Below, in pieces: positions 7,679 through 14,935 of a stretch of 44,799 nucleotides of DNA. Each line of letters begins with the position of its first letter. Position 1 is the first letter of the stretch. The notes below the pieces were generated by a model that was not told the DNA's origin, did no database searches, and saw only the letters and a program-made list of their open reading frames with translations. The position numbers and the translations under genes are program-made. Location: assembly GCA_021201735.1 (NCBI GenBank), contig JAJQEJ010000076.1, positions 1-44,799 on the forward strand, given 5' to 3'. The stretch comes from Oscillospiraceae bacterium. Its GTDB lineage: Bacteria; Bacillota; Clostridia; Oscillospirales; Oscillospiraceae.

Positions 7679-8368
7679 ATGTCCAGAAAAATCCTCATCG
7701 TGGAAGATGACGGCAATATCGCGGAGCTGCTGCAGCTCTATTTGGAGCACGAAGGGTTTGAAACGCAGATCGCGGCAGACGGCGGAAAGGGTGTGGATTG
7801 TTTCCGCGCTATGAAGCCGGATTTGGTTTTGCTTGACATCATGCTCCCCGTTATGGATGGCTGGTCGGTACTCAAGAAGATTCGGGAATCCGATCAGACG
7901 CCGGTGATCATGCTCACCGCAAAAGGGGAGACCATTGATAAAGTGAGCGGACTGGAGATGGGCGCGGACGACTATATCGTAAAGCCCTTTGAAATGAAAG
8001 AAGTGCTCGCCCGCATCCACGCGGTCATACGGCGGTACAAAATTGAGGAGGGGAGCGCGGAGAAAAAGCTCACCTTCGATAAGCTGGTGATTAATCTTGA
8101 CTCCTACGAGCTGCTCGTAGACGGCAAGCGCCTGGATACACCGCCGAAGGAGCTGGAGCTACTGTACCATCTGGCGGCGGCGCCGAACCGTGTCTTTACG
8201 CGCAATCAGCTGCTCGACGAGGTGTGGGGATTTGATTATTTCGGCGATTCCCGCACGGTGGATGTACACATTAAGCGCCTGCGGGAAAAGCTGGAGGGCG
8301 TGAGCGACCAATGGAGCTTGAAAACGGTGTGGGGCGTGGGCTATAAATTTGAGGTTATGAGCGCGTGA
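7679..8368 (+). CDS. OmpR/PhoB-family response regulator
   Basis: A 229-residue two-component response regulator and DNA-binding transcription factor. The receiver domain (about 1-118) has the acidic pocket D10/D11, the phospho-acceptor D53 in LVLLDIMLPVMDG, T80 in VIMLTAK and K102 in YIVKPF. The C-terminal winged helix (about 130-228) ends in TRNQLLDEVWGFDYFGDSRTVDVHIKRLREKL and the terminal hairpin VWGVGYKF. The ATG at 7679 follows AAAAGGCGG with good spacing. It overlaps the next gene by four bases (GTGA), so the pair is translationally coupled. Its cognate kinase and an HtrA protease follow, an arrangement recalling CssRS in Bacillus; a PhoPR-like role is the alternative suggested by the promoter repeats. 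Confidence 0.95.
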   Translation: MSRKILIVEDDGNIAELLQLYLEHEGFETQIAADGGKGVDCFRAMKPDLVLLDIMLPVMDGWSVLKKIRESDQTPVIMLTAKGETIDKVSGLEMGADDYIVKPFEMKEVLARIHAVIRRYKIEEGSAEKKLTFDKLVINLDSYELLVDGKRLDTPPKELELLYHLAAAPNRVFTRNQLLDEVWGFDYFGDSRTVDVHIKRLREKLEGVSDQWSLKTVWGVGYKFEVMSA

Positions 8369-9819
8369 ACAGTCTATATAAACGTCAATTTGTCGTCATC
8401 GCGGGGCTGGTGGTGCTGTCTTTTTCCCTGCTGGGCGTGGTGTTTATTACACTGAGCTACCAGTATACCATCCAGGATAAGCGGGACACGCTCGAGCGCA
8501 ACGCCGACTATATCGCGAGCTTCACCGCAGTCATGCGCGCGAATTATTTCAGCATTCAGGACCCAAGCTATCAGGCGTATGTCGCATCCCTCGCCCGTAT
8601 TTCCGGCACCCAGATCGTGCTGGCGGAAAACGACGGCGTTGTAGTATTCTACACCGACGGGGAAGGCGATAACATAGTGGAGAACAATCTGCCAACCGAG
8701 ACGACCAGAATACCGCAGGATATTTTAACCGCGGTGGGCAACACCGGCGACTATTCCGGCATGTCCACGCTGGGCGGACTGTTCCCCGATGTGCGCTTTG
8801 TCGCGGCGACGCCCATCGCCATTTCGGAAGGCACCAACCCGGTGAATTACCAAATCGGCATTGTCTTTGTTGCGGCGGAGACCAGAAGCTTTACCACCCT
8901 CTGGCGGGCGTTTATCACCATCTTCTGCGCGACTGCGTTGCTGGTTCTGTGCATCACATTTTTTGTCACGTCGTTTACCTCTCTGCGCCAGATTAAGCCC
9001 TTGCAGGAGATGACGAAGGTGGCGCGCAGGTTTGGGCACGGTGAATTTGACGCGCGTGTCACCGGCTATGAACAGCGCAAGGATGAGATCGGCGCCCTGG
9101 CCGAGGCATTTAACCTGATGGCCGATTCCCTCTCGAAAGCGGAGGCGCGGCGCAGTGAATTTGTCGCGAACATCTCGCATGAGCTAAAGACACCGATGAC
9201 GACCATCGCCGGGTTTGCCGACGGGATTCTGGACGGGACGATACCGCCGGAGCGGGAACGGCAGTCACTGGAGACCATCTCCTCAGAGACGCGGCGGCTC
9301 TCCCGCCTGGTGCGCCGGATGCTTGATCTCTCCCGCCTGCAGGCGGCGGAGGGGGTGACGGCGCAGGAGCAGTTTGACGTGTCAGAGGTGTTGTTGCGGG
9401 TGCTGGTGAGCCTGGAGCAGAAGATTACCGGCCGCAATCTGGACGTGGAGACGGCGCTGCCGCAGGAGCCGGTTTTGGTCTGGGGCGATCCGGACGCGAT
9501 TACGCAGGTGTGCTATAACCTGCTCGATAACGCCCTTAAATTTGCAGCGCCGGGGTCCACAATCGGCATCTCTATCACCACGAAAAGCGGCAAGGCGTAT
9601 GTATCTGTACGCAACAACGGTGAGACCATTCCGCCCCATGAGCGCAATCTGATCTTTGACCGGTTTCACAAGACCGACCGCTCTCGCAGCGTGGACAGAG
9701 ATGGTGTCGGTCTGGGGCTATATATCGTCAAGGCGGTTTTGGATAGCCACCAGGAAAACATCACCGTCACGAGCGAACATGGCCTCACAGAGTTTACTTT
9801 TACACTGACGCTGGTATAA
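8365..9819 (+). CDS. Membrane sensor histidine kinase
   Basis: A 484-residue sensor kinase, partner of the preceding regulator. Helix 1 is at about 8-31, an extracytoplasmic sensor domain spans about 32-180, helix 2 is at about 181-204, followed by HAMP (about 205-258), HisKA with H272 in FVANISHELKTPMTTIAGF, and the ATPase domain with N-box YNLLDNALKFA (from 384), F-box FDRFHKTDRS (431-440) and G2 GVGLGLYIVKAV (447-458). All catalytic boxes look intact. Translation starts at GTG 8365 inside the stop codon of the regulator. The ligand is unknown; the linked HtrA gene suggests envelope protein stress. Confidence 0.95.
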   Translation: MNSLYKRQFVVIAGLVVLSFSLLGVVFITLSYQYTIQDKRDTLERNADYIASFTAVMRANYFSIQDPSYQAYVASLARISGTQIVLAENDGVVVFYTDGEGDNIVENNLPTETTRIPQDILTAVGNTGDYSGMSTLGGLFPDVRFVAATPIAISEGTNPVNYQIGIVFVAAETRSFTTLWRAFITIFCATALLVLCITFFVTSFTSLRQIKPLQEMTKVARRFGHGEFDARVTGYEQRKDEIGALAEAFNLMADSLSKAEARRSEFVANISHELKTPMTTIAGFADGILDGTIPPERERQSLETISSETRRLSRLVRRMLDLSRLQAAEGVTAQEQFDVSEVLLRVLVSLEQKITGRNLDVETALPQEPVLVWGDPDAITQVCYNLLDNALKFAAPGSTIGISITTKSGKAYVSVRNNGETIPPHERNLIFDRFHKTDRSRSVDRDGVGLGLYIVKAVLDSHQENITVTSEHGLTEFTFTLTLV

Positions 9820-9843
9820 ATTGCCGGTGGAGGAGGAGGGCGT

Positions 9844-11139
9844 ATGCACCGCATTTCTTATGATCAATATCAGGCGGACGGGATGAATCCGCCGCCACAG
9901 GACGCACCGGCGTTTTCCTTTGCGCCGGTTTATCCGTTTGATCCGGAGCAGCCGGTCGGGGGCGCGCGGCACCCCCGCAAAACACCGCCGGGCAGACGCC
10001 GTTCCACGACACGCAGAGGCGGCGTCTTTCTGGTCATCGCCATCATCGCCGCGGTTGTCGTTGTGATATACCTGCTGTTTCATGCGTTCTTCCCCTATGG
10101 CATTGCGGTGCGCTACGATGATGGGCTTGATTCAAATGGTATTTGGACACCGTCTGCCACGGAATCGAGTGCGCCAACGACGATAAAACGGGCGCTGACA
10201 AGCGAGCAAGCCGCCCTGCAAATTGCTCCGCTTCCAACCGGCGGTGATCTCACCTATCAGGAGATCTATCAGAAAAATATCCCATCCATTGTCTGCGTCC
10301 GCGCCAGTAAGAAGGGCGTGCAGTCGTTGGGAAGCGGTGTCATCTGTTCTCAAAACGGCTATATCATCACCAATGCCCATGTCATCAGCGGCTGCTCTGA
10401 GGTGCTCGTATTGCTCAACGACGGCACCGCCGCAGACGCGACCCTTGCCGGGATGGATGAGGAGAATGATATTGCCGTTCTGAAAATCGAGCGGGAGGAT
10501 CTTCCCGCCGCCGAATTTGGTGACGCCAACACGCTGACGGTCGGGGAGCCCGCGCTTGCGATTGGCAACCCCCTCGGGGAGGAGTTTCGCGGCACCATGA
10601 CGGCCGGCATTATTTCCGCAATCAACCGCTATGTTTCGGTCGACGGGCGCAGTATGCTGCTCATTCAGACCACCGCCGCGCTCAACTCCGGCAATTCCGG
10701 CGGTGCGCTCATCAATAGCCACGGGCAGGTGGTTGGGATTACAACGCTGAAAATGTGGTCCGATTCCGATACGATTGAGGGGATCGGGTTTGCCATTCCC
10801 AGCAATACGGTCAAGCAAATTGCCGATGACCTGATCCAAAACGGGGAAGTGACATCCACGATCCCCTCCATTGGCATTGTCGTCGCAACGGATCTTGAGG
10901 TGACGCGCGACGGACACACAGGGCTTGCTGTTGTCCACGTCGTACCCGGCAGCGACGCGGAGCAAAAGGGGCTGCGTGCGGGGGATGTCCTGCTCACCGC
11001 AAACGGCGCGCAAATTACCAGTATGGGCGATATCATCACCGCCAAAAGCCAAGCGCAGGCGGGTGGCACCGTGACCTTTGCCGTGTGGCGGTCCGGCGAC
11101 ATTCTGACGCTTGAGATTGCGCTTTCTGTCACGGAATAG
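9844..11139 (+). CDS. HtrA/DegP-like serine protease with PDZ domain
   Basis: A 431-residue membrane-anchored S1C protease of the HtrA family, which degrades or refolds damaged exported proteins. A Pro-rich cytoplasmic tail of about 58 residues precedes one membrane helix (about 60-83); the catalytic domain faces outward. The triad is H179 (ITNAHVISG), D209 (EENDIAVLKI) and S285 (NSGNSGGAL). A PDZ domain fills about 335-431 (GSDAEQKGLRAGDVLLTANG). GGAGGAGGAGGG at 9829-9840 supports the ATG. It lies 24 bases after the kinase gene and is probably in the same transcript. The exact substrate set is unknown. Confidence 0.93.
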   Translation: MHRISYDQYQADGMNPPPQDAPAFSFAPVYPFDPEQPVGGARHPRKTPPGRRRSTTRRGGVFLVIAIIAAVVVVIYLLFHAFFPYGIAVRYDDGLDSNGIWTPSATESSAPTTIKRALTSEQAALQIAPLPTGGDLTYQEIYQKNIPSIVCVRASKKGVQSLGSGVICSQNGYIITNAHVISGCSEVLVLLNDGTAADATLAGMDEENDIAVLKIEREDLPAAEFGDANTLTVGEPALAIGNPLGEEFRGTMTAGIISAINRYVSVDGRSMLLIQTTAALNSGNSGGALINSHGQVVGITTLKMWSDSDTIEGIGFAIPSNTVKQIADDLIQNGEVTSTIPSIGIVVATDLEVTRDGHTGLAVVHVVPGSDAEQKGLRAGDVLLTANGAQITSMGDIITAKSQAQAGGTVTFAVWRSGDILTLEIALSVTE

Positions 11140-11158
11140 GTGGAAGGGATTTTTATTT

Positions 11159-12313
11159 ATGCTGATCATAAACGGTACCGTGCATCCCATGCGCGGCCCT
11201 GTGATTCAAAACGGCTTTGTCGCGCTGGAAAACGGGCTGGTTACCGCGCTCGGCGCGATGGAGGCTTGCCCTGCTATAGAGGGGGAGGCGCTCGACGTCT
11301 GCGGCGGGCACATCCTGCCCGGGCTGGTCGACGCGCATTGCCATTTGGGCATGTTCGGCAATGCCATCGGCTTTGAAAGCGACGACGCAAATGAGGAGAC
11401 CGACCCCTGCACCCCGCATCTGCGCGCCGTTGACGCCGTCAACCCCTTTGACCGCTGCTTTCAGGAGGCGCGGGAGGGCGGCGTGACCAGTGTGGTCACG
11501 GGGCCGGGGAGCGCCAATCCCATTGCCGGGCAGCTCATTGCCATCAAGACGGACGGGCGGATCGTTGATGAGATGTGCATCAAAAATCCGGTTGCCATGA
11601 AGTTTGCGCTGGGGGAGAATCCGAAATCGGTCTATAACGACCGCAAGGAGACCCCTGTGACCCGCATGGCGACCGCCGCCATCATACGGGAGTATCTCGG
11701 TAAAACGGCGGAATATCACGCCGGGCAGGAGAAGGCGGAGTTGGACCCCGACGAGTCGCCGCCCGATTTTGACCCCAAGCTCGAAGCCCTGCTTCCGGTG
11801 CTCACCAAAGCCCTGCCCGCCCATTTCCATGCGCACCGCGCCGATGATATCGCCACCGCGCTGCGCATCGCCAAGGAGTTCCGGCTGCATCCTGTGATTG
11901 TTCACGGTACGGAGGGGCACCTCATTGCCGACATTCTGGCGCGGGAGAAGATTCCCGTCATCACCGGCCCCTGCCTCGGTGACCGGAGCAAGCCGGAGCT
12001 TGCCGGGCTGACACTGGAAAACCCCGCGCTTTTGCACAGGGCGGGCGTGAAAATCGCCATCTGCACCGACCACCCCGAAACCCCCGTGCAGTATCTTCCC
12101 CTTTGTGCCGCAATGGCGGTGCGCGCGGGGCTGGATACGGAGGAGGCCCTCGCCGCCATCACCCGCAACGCGGCGGAGATTGCCGGGATTGACGACCGCG
12201 TCGGTTCCCTCCGCCCCGGGCTGGACGCCGACCTAGCAGTCTTTTCCGGCCACCCGCTCGACTGGCAGAGCACGCCGCGCGCGGTCTTTATCGGGGGCAC
12301 GCGGGTAAAATAG
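11159..12313 (+). CDS. Amidohydrolase, imidazolonepropionase-like
   Basis: A 384-residue amidohydrolase-superfamily enzyme (COG1228-like). Metal-site residues are visible: H60 and H62 in LVDAHCHLG, the HFHAH motif in the middle, His in VIVHGTEGH, and Asp in ICTDHPETP. The MKFALGENPK segment is typical of the group of bacterial amidohydrolases with unassigned substrates. The small N-terminal beta domain (LIINGTVHPM...) and the C-terminal ...GSLRPGLDADLAVFSGHPLD end are normal. The ATG at 11159 follows GGAAGGG at 11142-11148; upstream codons in this frame belong to the end of htrA. It starts 19 bases after htrA and may be cotranscribed. The substrate cannot be read from sequence. Confidence 0.88.
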   Translation: MLIINGTVHPMRGPVIQNGFVALENGLVTALGAMEACPAIEGEALDVCGGHILPGLVDAHCHLGMFGNAIGFESDDANEETDPCTPHLRAVDAVNPFDRCFQEAREGGVTSVVTGPGSANPIAGQLIAIKTDGRIVDEMCIKNPVAMKFALGENPKSVYNDRKETPVTRMATAAIIREYLGKTAEYHAGQEKAELDPDESPPDFDPKLEALLPVLTKALPAHFHAHRADDIATALRIAKEFRLHPVIVHGTEGHLIADILAREKIPVITGPCLGDRSKPELAGLTLENPALLHRAGVKIAICTDHPETPVQYLPLCAAMAVRAGLDTEEALAAITRNAAEIAGIDDRVGSLRPGLDADLAVFSGHPLDWQSTPRAVFIGGTRVK

Positions 12314-12325
12314 GGACAATTTCCT

Positions 12326-12350
12326 CCCCCCCCTTGACAGGGGGGCCTGT
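12326..12350. repeat. C8/G6 low-complexity inverted repeat
   Basis: A run of eight C (12326-12333) and a run of six G (12340-12345) flank CTTGACA and can pair; ACAGG/CCTGT (12337-12341 and 12346-12350) forms an alternative small stem. It lies 12 bases after the amidohydrolase stop. Possibly a dispersed intergenic repeat or a terminator remnant without a T run. Confidence 0.45.
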
Positions 12351-12388
12351 GGAATGGCGATCAGGCTCTCGCTTTTTCTGAAAAAATA

Positions 12389-12397
12389 TGCTATAGT
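12389..12397 (+). promoter_or_regulatory. Extended -10 promoter of proC
   Basis: TGC-TATAGT at 12389-12397 gives an extended -10; no convincing -35 is seen at 17 bases. The proC ribosome site AGGGAG follows at 12418-12423. Confidence 0.45.
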
Positions 12398-12433
12398 GAG
12401 AGAAATCAAATCAGAAAAGGGAGCGAGCGGATT

Positions 12434-13243
12434 ATGCAGAAGAAGGTTGCGTTTATCGGGACAGGAAATATGGGCGGTGCACTTGCAAAGGCGGCTTGCC
12501 GTGGGCTGGGCGGAGATCAGGTGGTGGTCGCCGATTATCAGCCGGAGAAGGCGGCGGCGTTTGCAAAGGAGACAGGATGCACGGTGGCGGAGAGCAACGC
12601 GGAGGCGGCGCGGGGTGCCGATTACGTCTTCCTCTGCGTTAAGCCACAGGTGCTGGAGCCGGTGGCGCGGGAAATCGGCGGCATCCTGCGGGAAACCGGC
12701 GGCGGCGCCGTCTCGATTGCGGCGGGTGTGCCGACAAGCCGCATCAGCGCATGGCTGGGCGGGGAGGTTCCCGTCCTGCGCGTCATGCCCAACACCTGCG
12801 CCGCCATAGGGCAGGGGATGCTCGCGCTGACCGCGGCGCAGGGTGTTGCGGAGACATACCTTGCGGGTGTGGAGGAGATACTGCAGGCTGCCGGGCGGGT
12901 GGAGCGCATCGCCGAGGGGCTGATGGATCAGTTTACCGCCATTGCGGGCTGCGGCCCGGCTTATGTCTACCCGCTTGTTGAGGCGCTTGCCGACGGCGGT
13001 GTGCTGATCGGCTTGCCGCGGGCGCAGGCGCAGGTTTATGCGGCGCAGACCGTTCTGGGAGCCGCCGCTATGGTGCTCGAGAGCGGACAGCACCCCGGCG
13101 CGCTCAAGGACGCCGTGTGCTCCCCCGGCGGGGCGACCATCGCGGGCGTTGCGGAGCTTGAGAGAAGCGGCTTCCGCGCGGCGGCCATTGACGCGGTGCT
13201 GGCGGCCTATGAAAAAAGCGTTGACATTGGAAACGACGCATAA
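12434..13243 (+). CDS. proC: Pyrroline-5-carboxylate reductase
   Basis: A 269-residue enzyme for the last step of proline synthesis, NAD(P)H-dependent reduction of 1-pyrroline-5-carboxylate. The Rossmann motif FIGTGNMGGALAKA starts at residue 8, VMPNTCAAIGQGM lies in the middle, and the C-terminal family signature (GAAAMVLESGQHPGALKDAVCSPGGATIAG, given here only in part by position about 210-240) is intact. Length is normal. The stop codon overlaps the next start by one base (TAATG), so cobO is translationally coupled. Confidence 0.96.
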   Translation: MQKKVAFIGTGNMGGALAKAACRGLGGDQVVVADYQPEKAAAFAKETGCTVAESNAEAARGADYVFLCVKPQVLEPVAREIGGILRETGGGAVSIAAGVPTSRISAWLGGEVPVLRVMPNTCAAIGQGMLALTAAQGVAETYLAGVEEILQAAGRVERIAEGLMDQFTAIAGCGPAYVYPLVEALADGGVLIGLPRAQAQVYAAQTVLGAAAMVLESGQHPGALKDAVCSPGGATIAGVAELERSGFRAAAIDAVLAAYEKSVDIGNDA

Positions 13244-13764
13244 TGGGCCTCATACATATCTACTACGGCGACGGGAAAGGGAAGACAACGGCGGCGTTTG
13301 GTCTCGCCCTGCGCTGCGCTGGGTATGGGAGGCCGGTGGTCATCGCCCAGTTTCTCAAAGCGCGGCAGAGCGGCGAGCTGCTTGCGGCGGCGCAGTTGCC
13401 GCAGATCACGATTTTACGCGCCCAAGCCACGGAGAAATTCACCTTTCAGATGGACGAGGCGGAGCGACTACAGGCGGCGGCGGAATGCCGCACCCTCCTG
13501 CAGCGCGCCGAGGACTGCGCCCGCGAAACCGGGGCCGCGCTTCTGGTGCTTGACGAGGTGCTCGACGCGTGCGACACGGGGCTGCTGGACTATGCCGCGC
13601 TTTTTGATGTGCTGGCGCGGCGGGACGCGGGGCTGGAGATCGTGATGACAGGACACAGCCTCTTGCCGGAGCTTGCTGACTATGCAGACTACATTTCTCA
13701 CATGCAAATGAAAAAACATCCCTTCACGCGGGGCATTGCCGCGCGTGAAGGGATTGAATATTGA
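13243..13764 (+). CDS. cobO: Corrinoid adenosyltransferase, CobO/CobA type
   Basis: A 173-residue P-loop enzyme that adds the 5'-deoxyadenosyl group of ATP to reduced corrinoids in adenosylcobalamin synthesis or salvage. The modified P-loop GDGKGKTT is at residues 9-16, ALLVLDEVLDACDTGLL holds the Walker B-like strand, and the C-terminal KHPFTRGIAAREGIEY is the usual family ending. It overlaps the proC stop by one base. No other cobalamin gene is present. Its last codons form a 13-bp inverted repeat (13718-13730 with 13742-13754). Confidence 0.93.
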   Translation: MGLIHIYYGDGKGKTTAAFGLALRCAGYGRPVVIAQFLKARQSGELLAAAQLPQITILRAQATEKFTFQMDEAERLQAAAECRTLLQRAEDCARETGAALLVLDEVLDACDTGLLDYAALFDVLARRDAGLEIVMTGHSLLPELADYADYISHMQMKKHPFTRGIAAREGIEY

Positions 13765-13771
13765 CGATTCT

Positions 13772-13809
13772 AAAATGGGTTCCCTGTGGGGGACCATTTT
13801 GTTTTGCTT
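13772..13809. terminator. Terminator between convergent cobO and glycosyltransferase
   Basis: AAAATGG at 13772-13778 pairs with CCATTTT at 13794-13800; TCCC/GGGA extend the stem inside after a two-base bulge. A TTTTGTTTT tract follows on the plus strand and an A-rich stretch allows partial use on the minus strand. Confidence 0.65.
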
Positions 13810-13852
13810 GGACTACTTGCGTAAGGGGGACCCCCTCCGTAAGCAGTACCGG

Positions 13853-14935
13853 CTAGTAAAGCGCAATACTCGAGAGAATATCCTTTGCCTGCTCGGCGCG
13901 ATGGCTCCATGCGGCGGTCGCGCCGTACTCCCGGCGGCGCGCGCGCGCCCAGCCGCCCGATTCCTGCAGGGCGGTGCCGCACAGGCGGACAAACTCCTCC
14001 GGTGTATGTGCGCTGTAGACGACGTCGGGAAAGACCTCGATCTGGTCGGGAAAGAGCATGGATACGATGGGGTTGCCGGTGGAGAGGTATTCATAGATAC
14101 GGGAGGGGATAATGTCGTTATCCGGCTCGTTTCTATAGAGCAGATTCAGGCAGACCGAAAAGTGGGCGACAAAGTCCGGCACCTCCAGCACAGACCGGCG
14201 ACCGAGCACGCGGACATTCGGCAGGTGGCGCAGGTGGCGCAGCAGAGAGTTGCCCTCAATGTCCCCAAGCAAGACAAAGGTACAGCCGGGGAGGTCCCGC
14301 GCGGCGTGCAGGACAGGCAGGAGATGCAGATCGCGGCTGATGGTGCCAACGAATCCAAAAATTGGACCCGTAATGTCGGATAGCTCCATGGGAAGCGGCA
14401 GGTTCGGCTTGGAAAACGCCTCATAATCCGCCCCATTGGGGAGCAGGGCGATATTATCGCTGCACGGAGACAGATGCTCCACAAGCCACGGGGAGGCCGC
14501 AAAGATAATGTCCGCTGCAAGGGCAAGCTCGCTCTCCCAGCGCGGCGGCAAATGCGACCAGTCCTGGCAGCAGTCGTAGATGAGTCTTTCGTGCGGGATA
14601 TCGTCGATCAGATGCGCCTGCGCAGGGGAGGTGCACCATAGTACGGGATTGCGGAAGCGGTTGCGCGCGGCGATGCCCGCGATGTAATCCGCCAACCGCC
14701 GCTGCTGACGATCAAAGAGATAGCCGTGCTTTTCGGTGAGTGGCAGAAGCGGCGGCAGGGTATATACCGTCACCTCGGGGCGCACTTTTCTGCCCGGCTT
14801 GCGGTAGTGGCCCTTGGAGTGCTCAGCCGGTTCGAAAAATAGAATTTTCGCCCCCTTGAGCCGCAGCAGAAGGTGCTGAATCCGGCTGGGTGATTTGCTC
14901 CAAGGCAGATGCGAGATACAGATATATTGATTCAA
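13853..14935 (-). CDS. GT4-like glycosyltransferase
   Basis: A 360-residue GT-B fold glycosyltransferase, group 1-like. The C-terminal half has FGFVGTISRDLHLLPVL, VLLGDIEGN and the donor-site segment IIPSRIYEYLSTGNPIVSM with its conserved Glu; the N-terminal half has LIYDCCQDWSHLP and LPNGADYEAF, typical of acceptor and hinge regions. No membrane segment or signal peptide, so it acts on the cytoplasmic face. The start is TTG at 14935, supported by GGAGG at 14946-14950 and by a four-base overlap (TTGA) with the stop of the upstream CsaB fusion gene. The coupling suggests both enzymes work on the same envelope polymer. Donor and acceptor sugars are unknown. Confidence 0.88.
   Translation of the reverse strand: MNQYICISHLPWSKSPSRIQHLLLRLKGAKILFFEPAEHSKGHYRKPGRKVRPEVTVYTLPPLLPLTEKHGYLFDRQQRRLADYIAGIAARNRFRNPVLWCTSPAQAHLIDDIPHERLIYDCCQDWSHLPPRWESELALAADIIFAASPWLVEHLSPCSDNIALLPNGADYEAFSKPNLPLPMELSDITGPIFGFVGTISRDLHLLPVLHAARDLPGCTFVLLGDIEGNSLLRHLRHLPNVRVLGRRSVLEVPDFVAHFSVCLNLLYRNEPDNDIIPSRIYEYLSTGNPIVSMLFPDQIEVFPDVVYSAHTPEEFVRLCGTALQESGGWARARRREYGATAAWSHRAEQAKDILSSIALY

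Noticed and set aside
10132-11190. 352-codon minus-strand open frame opposite htrA
   Set aside because: Shadow of the HtrA coding sequence; no ribosome site or recognisable domain.
13718-13754. 13-bp inverted repeat at the end of cobO as a separate terminator
   Set aside because: It lies in the conserved C-terminal coding part and is not followed by a T run; the real terminator is at 13772-13809.
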